From assembly GCA_900316805.1 (NCBI GenBank), contig ONEJ01000020.1, positions 1 through 63,838 of the forward strand: a DNA stretch of 63,838 nt, written 5' to 3'. Origin of the DNA: an uncultured Lachnospiraceae bacterium. GTDB lineage: Bacteria; Bacillota; Clostridia; Lachnospirales; Lachnospiraceae. This document shows positions 63,121 through 63,838 of the stretch, in pieces. Position numbers and translations under genes: made by a program. The notes below the pieces were generated by a model. The model was given only the letters and a program-made list of their open reading frames with translations, searched no databases and had not been told where the DNA came from. Each line of letters begins with the position of its first letter. The stretch's first letter is position 1.

Positions 63121-63838
63121 CTAGTTGGTAATTGTCAATTCTGTTTCCTTATCAAAAACCTGAATCTTGTTTGGATCAAAAGCAAGCTTGATGTGATCGC
63201 CGTAACGTGCCGGTGTATCAGAATCAACTCTTGCAGTCATGTTTGTTCCGGCAATGGTGTAGTACAGTAATACTTCAGCACCAAGTAACTCGTATCCTGT
63301 TACATCAGACTCAACAACGCACTCACCATTCTTAGAAATCATCTCCGGATCATCGGAAATATCCTCTGGTCTGATACCGAATACAACTCTCTTTCCTTCG
63401 TATCCGCCATCAATAATCTTTCTGGACTTGTTCTCCGGAAGAACTACAGAGTAGTTACCAAACTGAAGAGTAACCTTATCGCCATTTACCAGAACATCTG
63501 CATCCATGAAGTTCATCTGCGGAGATCCGATAAATCCGGCTACGAACAGGTTGTTCGGCTCGTTGTACAGCTTCTGCGGAGAGTCAACCTGCATGATGAC
63601 ACCATCCTTTAATACAACGATTCTGGTTCCCAGCGTCATAGCCTCTGTCTGGTCATGTGTTACGTAAATGATTGTAGCACCTAACCTGTTGTGAAGAGAA
63701 GCGATCTCAGATCTCATCTGTACACGAAGCTTTGCATCCAGGTTGGATAACGGCTCATCCATAAGGAATACCTTAGGATTACGAACGATTGCACGACCCA
63801 TGGCAACACGCTGTCTCTGTCCACCGGAAAGAGCCTTC
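63121..63838 (-). CDS. sugar ABC transporter ATPase (UgpC/MsmX type), 5' end cut by window
   Basis: The last 239 codons of an ATPase of the carbohydrate-importer group. Present are the tail of the signature (ALSGGQRQRVAMGRAIVRNP), Walker B VFLMDEPLSNLD and the D-loop, the H-loop IYVTHDQTEAMTLG, and a C-terminal regulatory TOBE-like domain (FVAGFIGSPQMNFMDADV, FGIRPEDISDDP). Walker A lies beyond the right edge. Such ATPases (MsmX, MsmK, UgpC) often power several importers whose operons lack one, as the malEFG set here does. That link is inference. Confidence 0.92.
   Translation of the reverse strand, partial: KALSGGQRQRVAMGRAIVRNPKVFLMDEPLSNLDAKLRVQMRSEIASLHNRLGATIIYVTHDQTEAMTLGTRIVVLKDGVIMQVDSPQKLYNEPNNLFVAGFIGSPQMNFMDADVLVNGDKVTLQFGNYSVVLPENKSRKIIDGGYEGKRVVFGIRPEDISDDPEMISKNGECVVESDVTGYELLGAEVLLYYTIAGTNMTARVDSDTPARYGDHIKLAFDPNKIQVFDKETELTITN

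Overview
The window looks like chromosomal DNA from a spore-forming member of the Clostridia, most likely the family Lachnospiraceae. The evidence is spoIIGA-sigE next to ftsZ, a mraZ-to-ftsQ division cluster with two adjacent class B penicillin-binding proteins, a T-box leader serving thrS, CIRCE-controlled groES-groEL, a YesM/YesN two-component pair, and a carbohydrate ABC importer without its own ATPase. I cannot name a genus from sequence alone. Nearly every gene lies on the minus strand, so transcription runs right to left; the only clear plus-strand gene is a 75-residue membrane protein at 18.8 kb.

Layout, left to right. 0.3-1.9 kb: a beta-CASP metallo-hydrolase. 1.9-14.4 kb: the division, cell-wall and sporulation block, in transcription order mraZ, rsmH, ftsL, two PBPs, murD, ftsW, ftsQ, then ftsZ with its own promoter, then spoIIGA-sigE. 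mraY is missing from its usual place before murD. 14.6-18.6 kb: a DUF1540 protein, an array of 35-nt hairpins, thrS with a small membrane protein and a T-box leader, and a SEC-C protein. 18.8-24.9 kb: a small membrane protein, a Gld-type ABC exporter, purA and a DegV protein. 24.9-25.8 kb: a gene-free segment holding a second, strictly 71-nt-periodic array of the same hairpins and a 204-bp segment bounded by 16-nt direct repeats. 25.8-28.7 kb: groEL, groES and a HAD phosphatase. 28.8-39.6 kb: a truncated receiver-domain fragment, a solute-binding lipoprotein, YesM-type kinase, YesN-type regulator, a surface GH13 amylase and malG-malF-malE-like genes. 39.6-47.1 kb: TrkA/TrkH K+ uptake followed by MoxR, DUF58 and transglutaminase genes. 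47.2-53.4 kb: glutamate synthase gltB-gltD. 53.5-63.8 kb: a PAS-GGDEF-EAL-PAS-GAF protein, a CPBP protease, a HAD phosphatase, topoisomerase IV-like parC and parE, a PucR-type regulator, and a 5'-truncated MsmX/UgpC-type sugar ABC ATPase cut by the right edge.

How the parts fit. The malEFG-amylase-YesMN-lipoprotein set reads as a regulated alpha-glucan uptake module: a surface amylase cuts glucan, MalE binds products, and MalFG import them, probably powered by a shared ATPase such as the one at the right edge. Hairpins between malE/malF and malG/amylase should grade expression. The division block links septation (FtsZ, FtsQ, FtsL, FtsW, PBPs) to sporulation (sigma-E and its SpoIIGA protease).

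The most unusual signal is non-coding. Seven copies of an exactly 35-nt TGGGC...GCCCA inverted repeat lie in two intergenic arrays 10 kb apart, spaced by 36 nt in most cases, with orientation reversing inside each array. I know of no described element that matches, but I could not search any database.
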